NCBI GenBank assembly: GCA_003225595.1 | Contig: QIAR01000061.1 | Coordinates: forward strand, 1 to 17,125 | Direction: 5' to 3' | Source of the DNA: Acidobacteriota bacterium | GTDB taxonomy: Bacteria; Acidobacteriota; Terriglobia; Terriglobales; Acidobacteriaceae | DNA length: 17,125 nt | Shown: positions 1-6,064 of the stretch, piece after piece | How positions within the stretch are numbered: position 1 is the stretch's first letter | How the letters are laid out: the number at the start of each line of letters is the position of its first letter | Notes under the pieces: generated by a model | Told to the model about the DNA's origin: nothing | The model's input: the letters and a program-made list of their open reading frames with translations, nothing else | The model's database searches: none | Made by a program: the position numbers and the translations under genes

Positions 1-150
1 CTGGGATTCATGCTCGCTGCGTGGGGCGCTGTGACGGAGCGCGTTGCTCGCGACGCCAGAGAAGTTGCAGCGCTGCTGTGGTCGCTCGCGGCGATGGTGA
101 GTTTAGTGCTGGTTTTTTCGCCGGGACACGGTCTTAAAGACAGGCGATAG
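1..150 (+). CDS. 3' end of an unidentified membrane protein (partial)
   Basis: An open frame runs from the first base of the window to a TAG at 148-150, giving 49 C-terminal residues. The residues include a charged amphipathic stretch (TERVARDAREV) followed by a hydrophobic run (AALLWSLAAMVSLVLVF) that could be a last transmembrane helix, then a short basic tail (GLKDRR). The other two forward frames do not stay open with sensible composition. The stop lies 10 bp before the next start, so it is probably co-transcribed with the CoA-transferase gene. It does not resemble a CoA-transferase beta subunit. The family cannot be named from this fragment. Confidence 0.5.
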   Translation: MGFMLAAWGAVTERVARDAREVAALLWSLAAMVSLVLVFSPGHGLKDRR

Positions 151-160
151 CGGATAGGTC

Positions 161-1069
161 ATGTCTAAGCTCCTCACAATGCGCTCTGCCATTGCCGACC
201 TAGTGTCCGATGGTGCCAGCGTCGCACTCGGCTTGCAATTGGAGCAGATGATTCCATTTGCCGCGGGACACGAGATCGCCCGCCAAAAAAAACGTGACCT
301 CACTCTGATCGGACCGATCTCTGACATTCTGTTTGATCAGTTGATTGGCGCCGGTTGCGTCAAAGAAGTGATCGCTGCCTGGGTGGGCAACGTGATGATG
401 GGATCGGCGTACAACTTTCGACGCGCTGTGGAACAGGACGGGATGAAGGTTTTTAATCTCACCAATTTCTCGGTCGCCCTGGCGTTGCAAGCGGGGGCCA
501 TGGGGGTGCCTTTTCTTCCGACACGCACTGCGCTGGGCAGCGACATCACAAAAGGGAACCACTTTTTCTCGCCGATTTTTTCACCCTTTGCGCACAAAGA
601 GCCGCTGTGGGCGGTGCGCGCCTTAAACCCAGATGTGACCATCGTTCAGGTGCAGCGCTCTGACCGCGACGGTAACGCGCACTGCTGGGGCAATTTCGGC
701 GTGATGCTCGAAGGCGTCCGGGCTGCCAAGCGAGTTATTGTGGTGGCGGAGGAGATCGTTGAACCAGAGGTCATCGCCAGCGACCCCAATCGGACTGTGA
801 TTCCAGGATTTTTGGTGACCGCAATTGTGGAGTGCCCGTATGGAGCACATCCTTCACCCGTGCAGGGATATTACAAACGAGATGACGCATTTTTCCGCCA
901 GTACCACGAACAGACAAAGGCTAGGGCGGACAGCGACGCTTGGCTGGAACGCTGGGTGTACGGCGTGGAGGATCGCCGCGCGTACCTGAATCAATTGGGC
1001 ACGTGCCGAGTGGAGGAATTGGGTGTGAAGCAACACGCGTATGCGGCCTCGACAGACTATGGATATTAG
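161..1069 (+). CDS. Glutaconate-type CoA-transferase, subunit A
   Basis: The 302-residue protein resembles the alpha subunit of family I CoA-transferases of the glutaconate CoA-transferase/IpdA group. It shows the N-terminal DGASVALG turn, the IPFAAGHEIARQKKRDLTLIG segment and DQLIGAGCVKEV, all typical of GctA-like proteins, and the length is normal for the family. Members move CoA between carboxylic acids; the IpdAB branch instead hydrolyses a cyclic CoA thioester during steroid ring degradation. In this family the catalytic glutamate is on the beta subunit, so subunit A alone should be inactive, and no beta subunit gene is present in the window. It lies 10 bp after a membrane protein gene and upstream of a rhodanese and a molybdenum hydroxylase. 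The ribosome site before ATG 161 is weak (GGATAGG only two bases away). The substrate is unknown. Confidence 0.85.
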   Translation: MSKLLTMRSAIADLVSDGASVALGLQLEQMIPFAAGHEIARQKKRDLTLIGPISDILFDQLIGAGCVKEVIAAWVGNVMMGSAYNFRRAVEQDGMKVFNLTNFSVALALQAGAMGVPFLPTRTALGSDITKGNHFFSPIFSPFAHKEPLWAVRALNPDVTIVQVQRSDRDGNAHCWGNFGVMLEGVRAAKRVIVVAEEIVEPEVIASDPNRTVIPGFLVTAIVECPYGAHPSPVQGYYKRDDAFFRQYHEQTKARADSDAWLERWVYGVEDRRAYLNQLGTCRVEELGVKQHAYAASTDYGY

Positions 1070-1146
1070 AGGAGGGCACGGCTTCGCGGAGCGCAGCGAC
1101 GGATCTGTGCATTCAGTTCGTTAGAACGCGGTAAGGACAAGCGAGC

Positions 1147-1160
1147 AGTAGCAAGTAGCT
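1147..1160 (+). repeat. Short heptad pair before the rhodanese start
   Basis: AGTAGCA and AGTAGCT follow each other directly with six of seven bases equal, four bases before the ATG at 1165. They occupy the place where a Shine-Dalgarno sequence would be expected, and none is visible. Two units alone could be chance; the entry is kept because longer period-7 arrays occur elsewhere in this window. Confidence 0.4.
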
Positions 1161-1164
1161 GATC

Positions 1165-1488
1165 ATGGACTTCGAGATCAGTGCCGGACAAGTAAAAGCC
1201 ATGCTCAAGCGCGGCGAGAAGTTCACTTTGCTCGACGTGCGCGAGCCATGGGAGTGGGAGAAGTCGCGTATCGAGGGCAGCAAGCAAATGCCCATGGGCG
1301 ATGTCCCGACGCGCGCGCATGAGGAACTCGATTCCGATGAGCACATCGTGGTGGTGTGCCATCACGGCGTGCGTTCCCTGAGTGTCACCAACTGGCTGCG
1401 CCAGCAGGGATTCGAAAACGTGCAGTCGATGCGTGGTGGTATCGACGGCTGGGCGCGCACGGTGGACCCGAAGGTGCCGCTGTATTGA
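1165..1488 (+). CDS. Single-domain rhodanese-like sulfurtransferase
   Basis: The 107-residue protein is one complete rhodanese domain. LLDVREPWEWE (residues 22-32) is the usual LDVREPxE motif, and CHHGVRS (65-71) is the active-site loop with the persulfide-forming Cys65 and the Arg that shapes the loop. The end MRGGIDGWARTVDPKVPLY is close to the rhodanese domain fused to the C-terminus of MoeB/ThiF-type activating enzymes. No signal peptide is seen, so it should be cytoplasmic. It is co-directional with the CoA-transferase gene (95 bp upstream) and the molybdenum hydroxylase genes (89 bp downstream). Sulfur handling for the hydroxylase (sulfido-molybdenum or Fe-S supply) is possible but only inferred from position. 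There is no good ribosome site, and a heptad pair lies just before ATG 1165. Confidence 0.9.
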   Translation: MDFEISAGQVKAMLKRGEKFTLLDVREPWEWEKSRIEGSKQMPMGDVPTRAHEELDSDEHIVVVCHHGVRSLSVTNWLRQQGFENVQSMRGGIDGWARTVDPKVPLY

Positions 1489-1495
1489 AAGAAGT

Positions 1496-1568
1496 ATCAG
1501 ACATCAGCTGTCAGCCTTCAGCAAGCGCGAAGGCTGGGGCGACCGAGAGCTGATGGCTGAAAGTTGAC
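1496..1568 (+). repeat. Inverted pair of degenerate heptad arrays
   Basis: Four consecutive heptads, ATCAGAC, ATCAGCT, GTCAGCC and TTCAGCA (1496-1523), are followed after 24 bp by three heptads of the opposite sense, AGCTGAT, GGCTGAA and AGTTGAC (1548-1568). The first set fits NTCAGCN and the second its reverse complement. Arms 1507-1522 and 1549-1564 pair at 13 of 16 positions, so a long hairpin could form in the transcript. The array fills nearly the whole gap between the rhodanese stop and the next ATG at 1578. Confidence 0.75.
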
Positions 1569-1577
1569 GGCCTTGCG

Positions 1578-2069
1578 ATGAAAAAAGAACTTATAGAGCT
1601 TCGCGTCAATGGCCGCTCGCACGAACTGGCGATCGAACCCAACAAGTTGTTGTTGGACATGTTACGGCAGGATCTTCAGCTCACTGGATCCAAGCGGGGC
1701 TGCGATGACTCGTCCTGCGGTGCCTGCACGGTGCTGGTAGATGGCATTACCATGCTTTCGTGCACGCTCCTGGCGGCAAGCTGCGAAGGACAGGAGATTA
1801 CGACTGTCGAAGGTGTTAGCGAACGCGGCGGCCTCGCAGCCATTCAGAAAGCCTATGGAGATTGGGGAGGCGCGCAGTGTGGCTACTGCACGCCGGGCTT
1901 CATCATGACCGTGAAGCATTTATTAGCTGAGAACTCAGACCCCACGGAAGACGAGATTCGTGCGGCGCTAAGCGGGAATCTGTGCCGCTGCACTGGGTAT
2001 AGCCAGATGTATCAGGCAATCAAGGCTGCGATCGACGCAGAGCAGAGAGGAATGGCAGCGGTAAAGTAG
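1578..2069 (+). CDS. hcrC: Molybdenum hydroxylase, [2Fe-2S] subunit (4-hydroxybenzoyl-CoA reductase gamma type)
   Basis: The 163-residue iron-sulfur subunit carries electrons between the FAD subunit and the molybdenum subunit. The N-terminal plant-ferredoxin-like domain binds one [2Fe-2S] cluster through Cys42, Cys47, Cys50 and Cys62 (GCDDSSCGACTVLVDG). The C-terminal four-helix domain binds the second through Cys101, Cys104, Cys136 and Cys138 (CGYC and CRC). Length and all eight cysteines match the small subunit of xanthine-oxidase-family enzymes. The gene symbol is by analogy with the FAD subunit encoded downstream, which has 4-hydroxybenzoyl-CoA reductase features; CoxS or XdhC-type names would fit this subunit alone equally well. 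An in-frame stop at 1551 excludes a longer start. No clear Shine-Dalgarno sequence precedes ATG 1578. Confidence 0.9.
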   Translation: MKKELIELRVNGRSHELAIEPNKLLLDMLRQDLQLTGSKRGCDDSSCGACTVLVDGITMLSCTLLAASCEGQEITTVEGVSERGGLAAIQKAYGDWGGAQCGYCTPGFIMTVKHLLAENSDPTEDEIRAALSGNLCRCTGYSQMYQAIKAAIDAEQRGMAAVK

Positions 2070-2115
2070 CGACGCCGTTAAGGTGCCACTCCCGGCAAGG
2101 GACTGTGGGGGTGTG

Positions 2116-2133
2116 GGACTCTTCGAGGAGTCC
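2116..2133 (+). other. Small hairpin in the gap before the Mo subunit
   Basis: GGACTC and GAGTCC form a perfect 6-bp stem around the loop TTCGAG, in the 218-bp gap between the [2Fe-2S] and molybdenum subunit genes. No T-run follows, so it is not a classical terminator. It could moderate transcription or mRNA processing between the subunits, or be chance. Confidence 0.3.
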
Positions 2134-2217
2134 TGAACGGTTCTGGATCCACGTCACGGCACTGGCGATCCTGTCTTTCCACCGATTAGCGGTGCGCGTG
2201 GGCGTCTCGCGCGAAAC

Positions 2218-2262
2218 GGGGCAAGATGCCCTCGCGACAGCCGACAAGATGCCGGCGCTACA
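2218..2262 (+). repeat. Two tandem copies of a GGGGC-AAGAT-GCCC type element
   Basis: Copy one (2218-2239) reads GGGGC AAGAT GCCC T CGC G ACA. Copy two (2241-2262) reads CCGAC AAGAT GCCG G CGC T ACA. Over the last 20 bases of each copy 16 positions agree, with a repeat distance of 23. The core GGCAAGATGCC of copy one is a small palindrome (GGCA/TGCC). The pair sits immediately before the heptad array that leads into the molybdenum subunit gene. A third copy of the same framework lies inside that gene at 4002-4024. It resembles dispersed palindromic (REP-like) elements; no transposase is linked to it here. Confidence 0.65.
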
Positions 2263-2268
2263 ATTCGA

Positions 2269-2296
2269 GACCAACGACTAACGACCAATGACTGAA
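2269..2296 (+). repeat. Heptad array overlapping a start codon
   Basis: Four direct heptads, GACCAAC, GACTAAC, GACCAAT and GACTGAA, run without a gap. The ATG of the molybdenum subunit (2288-2290) is formed by the junction of the third and fourth units, and the first codons are part of the array. There is no Shine-Dalgarno sequence within it. Confidence 0.7.
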
Positions 2297-4849
2297 TTCT
2301 CTATTATCGGCAAACCCATCGCCATGGTGGACGCGGCCGGCAAGACCACTGGTGCCGGCAAATACACGGACGATCTCTGCCTGCCGGGCATGCTGGTTGG
2401 TAAGATCCTGCATTCCGCGTATCCCCATGCCCGCATCAAGCGCATCGACACCAGCCGGGCCGAGAAACTGGATGGCGTCGTCGCCGTAGTCACCGGAAAG
2501 GATGCACCCACTCCCTACGGTATTCTGCCTGTCGGCCACGACGAGCACGCGCTCGCTCTCGATAAAGTCCGCTATGTGGGCGACAACCTGGCCTGCGTTG
2601 CTGCAGTTTCCGAGGACATTGCCGAGAAGGCGCTCGAACTGATCGATGTCGAATACGAACTTCTTCCCGCGTACTTCGATCCCGAAGGGTCGATGAAGGC
2701 GGAAACCGATCTCATCCACGACAACAAGCCGCACAATATCGAAAAGGACTACCACCATGTCTTCGGTGATCCCGACAAGGCGCTGGCCGAAGCGGATTAC
2801 GTTGCGGAGGGCCGGTTCATCGCCAACGAGGTCACGCATGCCGCCATGGAGCCGCACTCCGCGTTGGCCTCGTTCGAACTCGATCCGCATACCGGCAAAC
2901 TCGGGCGGCTGACGGTCTGGTCGTCGACGCAGGTGCCGTACTATCTGCAACACAAATTGTCGCTCGTGCTTGAAATGCCGATGGCGCAGATCCGCGTGAT
3001 CAAGCCGCTGGTGGGCGGCGGCTTTGGAGGCAAGAGCGAAGTCATTCCGTTGGAGATCATCGCAGCCATCGCAGCCCGTGCGGCTCGCGCTCCGGTGAAG
3101 ATTACTTATAACCGAGAGGAAGTGTTTTGGGCACATCGTGGGCGTCCGCGCACGATCATTGATCTGCAGACCGGCGTGAAGAAGGACGGGGTGATAAATG
3201 CCGTTAAGGCGCGGGTGGTACAGGATGGCGGAGCGTATTGTTCCTACGGCGTCGTGACCATTCTCTATTCAGGCGCGCTGTTGGGCGCGCTGTACGACAT
3301 CTCCGATATCGCTTATGACGGCTACCGAGTGCTGACGAATAAACCTGCGTGTGGCGCCATGCGCGGACACGGCACTGTCAATGTGCGCTTTGCTTTCGAG
3401 TCGCAACTGGACGAGATCGCTGCCAAGCTGAACCTCGATCCCGCCGAGATTCGCCGACGCAACTTGCTGAAGCCGCCATGTATCACGATTAACGGCCTGC
3501 GCGTGCAGAGTTACGGGTTACCGGAATGCATCGACCAAGTGGTCGAGCGCTCAAAATGGAAAGAGCGCAAGGGCAAACTGCCTCGTGGGCGGGGACTCGG
3601 CATCGGTTGCAGCCATTACGTGAGCGGTGCGGCCAACTCTATCATTCGATCCGACATGCCGCACTCCACGGTCAACATCAAGATCGATCGTGACGGTGGC
3701 GTGATTGTCTACACCGGAGCTGCGGAAATCGGGCAGGGATCGGACACGATGACTGCGCAGATCGCGGCGGAAACCCTGGGCTGCTCGCTGGCTCGCCTGA
3801 AGGTAGTCGCCGCTGATACGGACTTGACTCCCATCGATATCGGCTCATACTCCAGCCGGGTGACGTTCATGGCGGGAAACGCCACGTTACGTGCCGCAGA
3901 AGAAGTGAAGAAGCAGATTGCCTCGGCTGCGGCTCGAAAGATGAAGTGCCCGCCGGACGAGCTGGTGTTCCGCGATGACGAGGTTTACAGGAGAGATCTC
4001 GGGGGCGAGGGCGCCCGCGCCACACATTCCGAGGCTTCGGCTAGCGGCCGGGTCGAAGGGCAGATACTGCGCGGTTCGCTGCAACAGAAGCGCAAAGACG
4101 AAGGCCCGAAGGACTGGATGACATTCGAGGAGGCCGTCGTTGCAGCTATTGATTTCCACGGCGCACTCACCGGAACTGGCTCCTATGCTCCGCCACCGGA
4201 AGCGCGTGGCGGCAAGCACAAAGGCGCGGGGGTCGGTCCATCTCCAGCGTATTCCTACGCAGCGCAGGTTGCCGAAGTGAGCGTGGACGAGGAGACAGGC
4301 GAAGTCACGGTCCACAAAGTCTGGGCAGCGCACGATTGCGGCCGCGCTCTGAATCCCGTTTCCGTTGACGGGCAGATCATTGGCTCCGTCTGGATGGGCC
4401 TGGGACAGGCGCTCGAAGAAGAAATGGTCTGGAAGGACGGCATGCTGATGAATCCGGGACTGCTCGAGTATCGCAGCCCTTCAGCGATCGAATCGCCGGA
4501 AGTTGAACCGATCATCGTCGAGAGCATCGATCCCGAAGGCCCGTTCGGTGCTAAGGAGTGCAGTGAGGGCTCGCTGGCCGCTACGATCCCAGCGATCGCC
4601 AACGCTATTCATGACGCAGTTGGAATCCGGTTGCGCGAGTGCCCGTTTACGCCTGAGCGTGTGCTGACGGCCTTGCGTGCTCAGAACAAAGCGAAACCAA
4701 TTAACCTGACCGAAGGCGTCGATCCGACCGCCCCCACGCGTTTCCGAGAGCACGGAGGTGCACTGTGGTTCCGCGGCAAAGGACCGGAGCGGCATCCACT
4801 CGACCCCGCGCGGCAGAAAGCAACTGCGGAAATCGGAGGCGACGATTGA
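2288..4849 (+). CDS. hcrA: Molybdenum hydroxylase, large Mo-cofactor subunit (4-hydroxybenzoyl-CoA reductase alpha type)
   Basis: The 853-residue catalytic subunit binds the molybdopterin cofactor and the substrate. The N-terminal FSIIGKPIAMVDAAGKTTG opening is conserved, supporting ATG 2288. Cofactor motifs are VGGGFGGK (242-249) and AEIGQGSDT (479-487). RGHGTVNVRFAFES (359-372) is the substrate-side motif I associate with 4-hydroxybenzoyl-CoA reductase. GPFGAKE (751-757) contains the expected catalytic base Glu757. The classic alpha subunit is, as I recall, near 770 residues. The excess here lies in about 35 residues at 570-607, encoded partly by a repeat element (4002-4024), and in a C-terminal tail after about residue 798. 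The stop overlaps the TTG start of the FAD subunit. The anaerobic reductase removes the para-hydroxyl of 4-hydroxybenzoyl-CoA; an aerobic hydroxylase of another CoA ester or purine remains possible. Confidence 0.88.
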   Translation: MTEFSIIGKPIAMVDAAGKTTGAGKYTDDLCLPGMLVGKILHSAYPHARIKRIDTSRAEKLDGVVAVVTGKDAPTPYGILPVGHDEHALALDKVRYVGDNLACVAAVSEDIAEKALELIDVEYELLPAYFDPEGSMKAETDLIHDNKPHNIEKDYHHVFGDPDKALAEADYVAEGRFIANEVTHAAMEPHSALASFELDPHTGKLGRLTVWSSTQVPYYLQHKLSLVLEMPMAQIRVIKPLVGGGFGGKSEVIPLEIIAAIAARAARAPVKITYNREEVFWAHRGRPRTIIDLQTGVKKDGVINAVKARVVQDGGAYCSYGVVTILYSGALLGALYDISDIAYDGYRVLTNKPACGAMRGHGTVNVRFAFESQLDEIAAKLNLDPAEIRRRNLLKPPCITINGLRVQSYGLPECIDQVVERSKWKERKGKLPRGRGLGIGCSHYVSGAANSIIRSDMPHSTVNIKIDRDGGVIVYTGAAEIGQGSDTMTAQIAAETLGCSLARLKVVAADTDLTPIDIGSYSSRVTFMAGNATLRAAEEVKKQIASAAARKMKCPPDELVFRDDEVYRRDLGGEGARATHSEASASGRVEGQILRGSLQQKRKDEGPKDWMTFEEAVVAAIDFHGALTGTGSYAPPPEARGGKHKGAGVGPSPAYSYAAQVAEVSVDEETGEVTVHKVWAAHDCGRALNPVSVDGQIIGSVWMGLGQALEEEMVWKDGMLMNPGLLEYRSPSAIESPEVEPIIVESIDPEGPFGAKECSEGSLAATIPAIANAIHDAVGIRLRECPFTPERVLTALRAQNKAKPINLTEGVDPTAPTRFREHGGALWFRGKGPERHPLDPARQKATAEIGGDD
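4002..4024 (+). repeat. REP-like element inside the Mo subunit gene
   Basis: The stretch reads GGGGC GAGGGC GCCC G CGC C ACA, the same framework as the two copies at 2218-2262. It contains the palindrome GGCGAGGGC/GCCCGCGCC (4004-4021, one mismatched pair in nine). It is read in frame and encodes residues close to GGEGARATH of the large subunit, within a segment that looks inserted compared with relatives remembered from this family. Confidence 0.5.
4835..4839 (+). promoter_or_regulatory. Shine-Dalgarno sequence fixing the TTG start at 4846
   Basis: A perfect GGAGG lies six bases before TTG 4846-4848, inside the last codons of the large subunit gene. The TTG overlaps the TGA stop (4847-4849) by two bases, a typical translational-coupling arrangement. 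It is far better placed than anything before the upstream in-frame GTG at 4765. Confidence 0.8.
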
Positions 4850-5850
4850 GCCTTCCGGAATTCAAGCTGCTGCTGCGGCCGCGTACCGTGGAAGAGGCGG
4901 TCGGTTTGCTCGCGAAGCATGCCAACAACATTCGTGTGCTTGCCGGCGGGACCGATTTGATTCCCTCGATGCGCCAGAAGCTGTTCGAGCCGCAATATGT
5001 GCTCGACATTCGTCATATTTCGGAGCTGAAAGGAGTTCATCCGCGACCTGGAACAGGCGTAGAAATCGGCGCACTCACCACGCACACTACGCTCGAGCGT
5101 TCTGACTTGCTGCGGCAGCGCTACCCAGTGCTGACGGAAGCTGCTGGCACTGTCGCCTCGCCCCTGCTGCGCAACATGGGCACGATCGGCGGCAACATCT
5201 GTCTCGACACGCGCTGCCTGTGGTACAACCAGTCGCTCACCTGGCGAAAGGCCTGTGGCTTCTGTATCAAGAAGGACGGCGATCTCTGCCATGTTGCTCC
5301 GGGTGGAACGAAATGCTGGGCGGCGTTTTCCGGGGACACACCTCCTGCTTTGCTTTGCTTGAACGCGGAGATCGAGATCGCGAGCCCTTCGGGCATGCGC
5401 CGTGTGCCACTGCGCGAGTTCTACACGGGAATCGGCGATTCATATCGCAAGCTGCAAGCGGACGAGTTACTTACACGCGTCTTCCTCCCGGACACATCCG
5501 CCTATTACCACGGGATCTACCGCAAGCTGCGCATTCGAGGATCCATCGACTATCCCTTGGCTGGAGTTGCTGTCGTCCTGAAGCGCTCGAACGGGCACGT
5601 AGCCGATGCACGCCTAGCGATCACTGCTGTCAATCCAGCGCCAATTCTGATCGTGGGCGCGACGCAGATGCTTGCCGGCAAGGTGATCGACGAATCATTG
5701 GCAGACGCGGTCGGCGACCTTGCGGCAAAAACAGCGAAGCCTCTGACCACATCAGCGCTCACGCCCGAGTACCGGCGGGAGATGATCCGAGTGTTTACCA
5801 AGCGGGCGGTGCTGGCGGTTGCGAACAACGAGTCATTAGTTCGACATTGA
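4846..5850 (+). CDS. hcrB: Molybdenum hydroxylase, FAD subunit with extra [4Fe-4S] site (4-hydroxybenzoyl-CoA reductase beta type)
   Basis: The 334-residue flavoprotein subunit starts at TTG 4846 and has the FAD-binding motifs AGGTDLIPS (33-41) and NMGTIGGNI (110-118). Between about 119 and 160 it carries the insertion found in 4-hydroxybenzoyl-CoA reductase but absent from xanthine dehydrogenase and CO dehydrogenase. Cys124, Cys140, Cys148 and Cys157 have spacing CX15CX7CX8C, the same as the cysteines I recall as 122, 138, 146 and 155 of Thauera HcrB, which bind a [4Fe-4S] cluster. That cluster allows electrons to flow from a low-potential donor through FAD towards molybdenum, reversing the usual direction. 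Other cysteines (119, 137, 171) also lie nearby. It overlaps the large subunit gene by four bases and is surely expressed with it. An earlier in-frame GTG (4765) would add 27 residues rich in Arg that are not part of the family and have no ribosome site. Confidence 0.88.
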   Translation: MSLPEFKLLLRPRTVEEAVGLLAKHANNIRVLAGGTDLIPSMRQKLFEPQYVLDIRHISELKGVHPRPGTGVEIGALTTHTTLERSDLLRQRYPVLTEAAGTVASPLLRNMGTIGGNICLDTRCLWYNQSLTWRKACGFCIKKDGDLCHVAPGGTKCWAAFSGDTPPALLCLNAEIEIASPSGMRRVPLREFYTGIGDSYRKLQADELLTRVFLPDTSAYYHGIYRKLRIRGSIDYPLAGVAVVLKRSNGHVADARLAITAVNPAPILIVGATQMLAGKVIDESLADAVGDLAAKTAKPLTTSALTPEYRREMIRVFTKRAVLAVANNESLVRH

Positions 5851-5963
5851 AGTCTTCATCGAGGAAGTTCCAACCAAGGGCTTGAATTAAATTCACTGCG
5901 TTCTGGCAACTTGCTCGTCGCGCAAGCGCTTCCAATCATAACTGGGCCTGTAAGTTTGCTCTT

Positions 5964-5990
5964 CCCATGTATTCCTGATACACAAATGGG
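5964..5990 (+). other. Bulged inverted repeat upstream of the beta-propeller gene
   Basis: CCCAT GTAT, the loop TCCTG, ATAC, the bulge ACAA and ATGGG form a nine-base-pair stem interrupted by a four-base bulge. It lies about 75 bases before ATG 6065 in a 214-bp gap. It could be an operator or a transcript hairpin. No T-run follows, so termination of the upstream operon here is not supported. Confidence 0.3.
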
Positions 5991-6064
5991 GGTGTTGTGA
6001 CCCTCAGTCCGCTTTGGTGTGTCTTGTTCGCACGCTCGATGCGCAGGAGGAAACAGAGAGGAAA

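Noticed and set aside
1496..1568. CRISPR array
   Set aside because: Units are 7 bp, degenerate and without spacers, and no cas genes are present.
2116..2133. Rho-independent terminator after the [2Fe-2S] subunit
   Set aside because: The 6-bp stem is perfect but no T-run follows, and the next gene encodes the obligate partner subunit.
2258..3136. 292-residue open frame on the minus strand
   Set aside because: It lies wholly opposite the conserved N-terminal half of the molybdenum subunit and its sequence is rich in His/Arg/Asp without any family likeness; it is a mirror of codon bias in the real gene.
4765..4845. Longer FAD subunit start at GTG 4765
   Set aside because: It adds 27 Arg-rich residues overlapping the large subunit and has no ribosome site, while TTG 4846 has GGAGG six bases upstream and the stop-start overlap.
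5220..5885. 221-residue open frame overlapping the FAD subunit in another frame
   Set aside because: The real frame carries the FAD and cluster motifs; this frame has Arg/His/Cys-rich low-complexity composition.
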